A DNA stretch of 8,432 nucleotides. Origin: Actinomycetota bacterium (GTDB lineage Bacteria > Actinomycetota > Acidimicrobiia > Spongiisociales > ZC4RG35). The stretch's first letter is position 1, and every line of letters begins with the position of its first letter. The notes beneath the pieces were generated by a model. The model did no database searches. It had not been told where the DNA came from and saw only the letters and a program-made list of their open reading frames with translations. The stretch spans positions 1 to 8,432 of the forward strand of contig JAPUJM010000093.1 in NCBI GenBank assembly GCA_027296205.1, read 5' to 3'. A program made the position numbers and the translations under genes. Positions 6,175 through 8,432 of the stretch are shown piece after piece.

Positions 6175-7536
6175 CTACCTGGGTATCAACTCAAACAGGA
6201 TGCGAGTGCCGGATTCGAGCGTCCGTTCCGAATGCACGTCGAACATCTCTGCGACGATGGCCCGAAACTCCTTCTCGGTTCGTCCATGGTGCAGTTCCCG
6301 AGCCAGCTTGTTGGCGGTGAGCGTTGCCACCATCTCATCTTCGGGCGCGACGAACTCCACGACCACGACGCAGGCGAAACTCCTCAACCACTCCATGACT
6401 GCCCGCGGCGGAATGCTCGTTGTGTAGATGAGGTGATGGATGACTCCGTAAGCGATAACGACGTCGGGTCTCACTCTCTCGAAAAGACCGGGTCGCTCTT
6501 TGCCGGCCCATCCTTGAGACGGTGTCGGGTTCGCCAGATCAGAGACGATTATCGATATGTTCTTTCCGCGGCTGCGCTGATAGAGATCATCGAGGACCGG
6601 CTCGTCGCCGTCGATGGCAACCGCGTGAGCCCCCGATTCTGCGGCGATGTCGGAGAAGTGACCGTCATTGGCGCCGAGGTCGGCGACCACCCCCGGTCGC
6701 ACTCGTTCGAGGGCGCTCTCGAGGAACGCGCTTTTGGCGTCACGATCTCTTCCCACGTGGGCACAAGACCGATAATCCGACCAGCCTTCCACTTCGTGGT
6801 CCCACTCGAGGGATTCGACGAGACTTCTCAGTTTCCGGACGTTGGCGAGTATGAGATCAACGCTGAAGCCGGCGTCCTTGAGCTCCTCCCGGACGGCGGC
6901 GCCAGACATTCGGTCCTCCATGCGAGCCTGCAGGGAGACGTGCATCAGGGCGCCGGGCCGCAGTCGTTGTCCTGTTGAGAGCAGTAGTTTCATCTCGCCG
7001 GCAGTCGGGCCCTCCATGTCGCCGCGCAGCCACGGTTGGTACGGGAGACCTACCCACGCCCTCAACATCAGCGGGAAGAGAAACTGACGGGTGAACTGCC
7101 GGTATCCGATCCAAGGCTCCCCGGACCGGTACGCCTCGAAGGATCCAACGTCGATGAAGATCGGCCTTCCCGAGACGAACTGGATGTTGAACGGGGTTGC
7201 GTCCTTGATGGTGATGCCGTCGGCGAGGGCGTCGGCGAGAAGATCGAGTTGGAGGAGAGCAGCGTCCTTCAACATCGAGAAGGTCCACTCGTAGGGATAA
7301 GTGATGAGAGACAGTCGCTGATGCTCGAGCGCGCCGGCTGCGTCTGCCGGGAAGTCCGATGTCTCCTCCGTCTGTATCAGTCGGCCGTCGGCGACGGCTT
7401 TCTCGAAGAAGGAGGTGGCTTTGAGTGCTTGCCATGCTTCCAGCCCCCGCTCGTCGAGAAGACGGAGGACGCGATTGCCGTCGTGGACGACCCGGGACGC
7501 CGGGTCCCGAAAAGAGCCCGGATCGGCCGCGACCAT
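6175..7536 (-). CDS. Two-domain protein: kinase-like/NoeA-like N-terminus plus class I SAM methyltransferase
   Basis: This is a 453-aa, probably cytoplasmic protein. The C-terminal half (about 258-453) is a Rossmann SAM-dependent methyltransferase. Motif I is VADLGANDGHF 284-294, motif II AVAIDGDE ends in the acidic ribose-binding residues at 309-312, SDLANPTPSQGW follows at 332-343, and motif IV-like AYGVIHHL lies at 362-369. The N-terminal half has YPYEWTFSMLKDAALL (80-95), KDATPFNIQF (111-120) and PIFIDVGSFE (125-134), a pattern I know from proteins annotated as NoeA-like nodulation methyltransferases. KDxxxxN followed by IDxGSF resembles the catalytic and metal-binding loops of aminoglycoside-kinase-type folds (Asp112, Asn117, Asp129), which is my inference. 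ATG 7536 is the only start codon before an upstream in-frame stop. There is no Shine-Dalgarno sequence and only 5 nt separate it from the previous gene's TAA, suggesting translational coupling. The substrate is unknown. Confidence 0.88.
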   Translation of the reverse strand: MVAADPGSFRDPASRVVHDGNRVLRLLDERGLEAWQALKATSFFEKAVADGRLIQTEETSDFPADAAGALEHQRLSLITYPYEWTFSMLKDAALLQLDLLADALADGITIKDATPFNIQFVSGRPIFIDVGSFEAYRSGEPWIGYRQFTRQFLFPLMLRAWVGLPYQPWLRGDMEGPTAGEMKLLLSTGQRLRPGALMHVSLQARMEDRMSGAAVREELKDAGFSVDLILANVRKLRSLVESLEWDHEVEGWSDYRSCAHVGRDRDAKSAFLESALERVRPGVVADLGANDGHFSDIAAESGAHAVAIDGDEPVLDDLYQRSRGKNISIIVSDLANPTPSQGWAGKERPGLFERVRPDVVIAYGVIHHLIYTTSIPPRAVMEWLRSFACVVVVEFVAPEDEMVATLTANKLARELHHGRTEKEFRAIVAEMFDVHSERTLESGTRILFELIPR

Positions 7537-7541
7537 TGGGG

Positions 7542-7727
7542 TTACGACTCGGAGGTGAGTGCCGACTCGTCAGCGGAGCTTGCATTCTCTGACTCTTGGG
7601 CCGCCGCCTTGCGTCCGAGCATCCTTGCCCTCCACGCCTTGTACGCGACGACCATTCCGGCGATTCCACCAAGCACCGCTTGGAGAATGAGGCTTCCCGA
7701 GCCGGCGTCCAGATAGGCAAACATCAT
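7542..7727 (-). CDS. Small single-TM protein with N-terminal YLDAGSGS motif
   Basis: This is a 61-aa protein. It opens MMFAYLDAGSGS, then has one hydrophobic helix (about residues 13-29, LILQAVLGGIAGMVVAY). A basic stretch KAWRARMLGRK and an acidic/Ser-rich tail follow. The positive-inside rule places the N-terminal motif outside and the tail in the cytoplasm. Small proteins opening with YLDPGTGS/YLDxGSGS recur in many bacterial genomes, usually annotated hypothetical and, from memory, often beside envelope-polysaccharide or sulfatase-like genes; no function is known to me. It is a real gene because AAGGAG sits 7 nt before ATG 7727. TTG 7730 and ATG 7724 are less well spaced. It ends 5 nt before the methyltransferase ATG, so the two are almost surely one operon, and the protein may anchor or partner the enzyme. 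Confidence 0.85.
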   Translation of the reverse strand: MMFAYLDAGSGSLILQAVLGGIAGMVVAYKAWRARMLGRKAAAQESENASSADESALTSES

Positions 7728-7734
7728 CAAAGAA

Positions 7735-7740
7735 CTCCTT
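7735..7740 (-). promoter_or_regulatory. Strong Shine-Dalgarno sequence (AAGGAG) of the small-protein/methyltransferase operon
   Basis: AAGGAG on the - strand lies 7 nt before ATG 7727. This decides among three adjacent start codons (TTG 7730, ATG 7727, ATG 7724). It is the only textbook ribosome-binding site in the window, in contrast to the leaderless pair at 3622/3692. Confidence 0.75.
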
Positions 7741-7816
7741 CATCGTGCGAACGGCGCACACCTCTACCGGTCACATACTCGTCCATGTAGCCGAACATGC
7801 CAACCTATTACGTGGC
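7741..7816 (-). other. Intergenic leader of the small-protein/methyltransferase operon
   Basis: This 76-bp gap lies between the MBL hydrolase stop and the AAGGAG. It holds a small inverted repeat, GTGCG-AACGG-CGCAC at 7745-7759, close to the ribosome-binding site. A - strand TTGGCA (7803-7798) resembles a -35, but the best -10 17 bp on is only GAGTAT, so promoter evidence is weak. No T-run terminator is visible. The operon may have its own promoter here or be read through from the MBL gene. Confidence 0.25.
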
Positions 7817-8432
7817 TCAGGCCCGGTAGATCACCTTTCCATCCCTCTCCTCGTCCTGGATCCGACCGGTGAGTCGAAGATGTTCGAGGTGGGAGATGGT
7901 CTCCAGGAAGGCGAGACGCGACTGGAGCGCATCGAGGTTGGGCCGGAATGACTTGAGCATCACTTTCCACGCCGTGGTGTCCTCAGCCCGGACCAGCTCG
8001 GCCATGTCGAGGAGTCGCCGGTCGTGATGCAGCAGGATCTGCCTGGCTCTCTCGCCGCCGTGGTCGATGAGGGTTCCGTGTGCCGGGTAGGTGACGCCCA
8101 GGTCCATGGCGATCAACCTCTGCAACGAGCCGAGGTAATCGTCTAACACGTCTCCGAGATCGAGGTCGTACATGATCACCGGGGAGATCCGAGGGAGGAT
8201 GTGGTCACCGGAGAAGAGGATGCCAGTGCGGCTGTCACGCAGACATATATGGGCCGGTTCGTGGCCGGGGGTGTGCACCACATGGAGGCTCCGACCATCA
8301 CCGAGGTCGATCGTCTCACCGTCGCGAACCAAGAAGTCGGGCGGCTCGAGCAACGGCATGTAGTCGGGACGCTCCACCTGGGTCGCGCCGTTGGTGGCCG
8401 AATCGGGGATTCCGTGAGCAGAACCGATCCTC
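7817..8432 (-). CDS. MBL-fold metallo-hydrolase, C-terminal part (5' end outside window)
   Basis: This is a metallo-beta-lactamase-superfamily hydrolase of the LACTB2/'MBL fold metallo-hydrolase' type. The frame is open through the right edge, with 18 further residues readable beyond the GTG at 8377. The N-terminal HxHxDH zinc motif is therefore outside the window and about 204 residues are visible. Seen here are the later zinc ligands: His in VVHTPGHEPAHICL (codon 8261-8263), Asp-His in ILFSGDHILP (8201-8206) and His in VTYPAHGTLI. The C-terminal ~60 residues, from TTAWKVMLKSF through LETISHLEHLRLTGRI to ERDGKVIYRA, match the winged-helix-like tail common in this subfamily. Substrates in the family range from thioesters and glyoxalase-type substrates to nucleic acids, so the reaction is not assigned. 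It lies on the same strand as the small-protein operon, 89 bp upstream of ATG 7727. Confidence 0.88.
   Translation of the reverse strand, partial: RIGSAHGIPDSATNGATQVERPDYMPLLEPPDFLVRDGETIDLGDGRSLHVVHTPGHEPAHICLRDSRTGILFSGDHILPRISPVIMYDLDLGDVLDDYLGSLQRLIAMDLGVTYPAHGTLIDHGGERARQILLHHDRRLLDMAELVRAEDTTAWKVMLKSFRPNLDALQSRLAFLETISHLEHLRLTGRIQDEERDGKVIYRA

Noticed and set aside
6013..6978. Open + strand frame of 321 codons opposite the methyltransferase and overlapping the AlkP 3' end
   Set aside because: It overlaps two well-supported genes, has a low-complexity polar translation and no start signal.
7036..7716. Open + strand frame of 226 codons opposite the methyltransferase and small-protein genes
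   Set aside because: It is antisense to two genes with clear motifs and a strong ribosome-binding site; its own translation shows no family signature.

Overview
This 8.4-kb window looks like chromosomal DNA from a high-GC actinobacterium. I judge roughly 60% GC by eye, not computed. The valine-tRNA ligase tail reads like actinobacterial ValS. Two divergent genes appear to be leaderless, which is common in Actinobacteria. Acidimicrobiia or a related uncultured lineage is my guess, but it rests on general sequence feel and no marker here proves it. I see no rRNA, tRNA, CRISPR array, insertion sequence or phage structural genes.

Left part (1-1819): the 3' end of valS on the + strand overlaps the 3' end of a small SRPBCC (START-like) lipid-binding-fold gene on the - strand by 73 bp. 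That gene is divergent from a short four-helix membrane protein of the 'phage holin family'/YvlD type. The membrane protein gene in turn converges on a large - strand gene.

Middle part (1820-6157): a complete ABC half-exporter (- strand, 600 aa) is divergent from a large membrane-anchored alkaline-phosphatase-superfamily ('sulfatase-like') enzyme (+ strand, 821 aa). The 69 bp between the two start codons hold a -10-like hexamer exactly 6 nt before each start codon. They also hold a perfect 10-bp palindrome over both -35 zones. This looks like a compact, possibly co-regulated, divergent leaderless promoter.

Right part (6175-8432), all on the - strand: the 3' part of a metallo-beta-lactamase-fold hydrolase with a C-terminal winged-helix tail, then a 61-aa one-helix membrane protein starting with a YLDAGSGS motif, and 5 bp later a 453-aa two-domain protein. 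The last has a kinase-like/NoeA-like N-terminus and a class I SAM methyltransferase C-terminus. It converges on the AlkP-superfamily gene with 17 bp between the stops.

The most interesting assembly is 1820-7727: ABC exporter, membrane-anchored AlkP-superfamily enzyme, NoeA-like methyltransferase and YLDxGSGS micro-protein. My inference is that it works on cell-envelope glycans or lipids: export or flipping, phospho- or sulfo-group transfer or removal outside the membrane, and methylation or phosphorylation on the cytoplasmic side. No substrate can be read from the sequence. valS, the SRPBCC gene, the holin-like gene and the MBL hydrolase look like ordinary neighbours.
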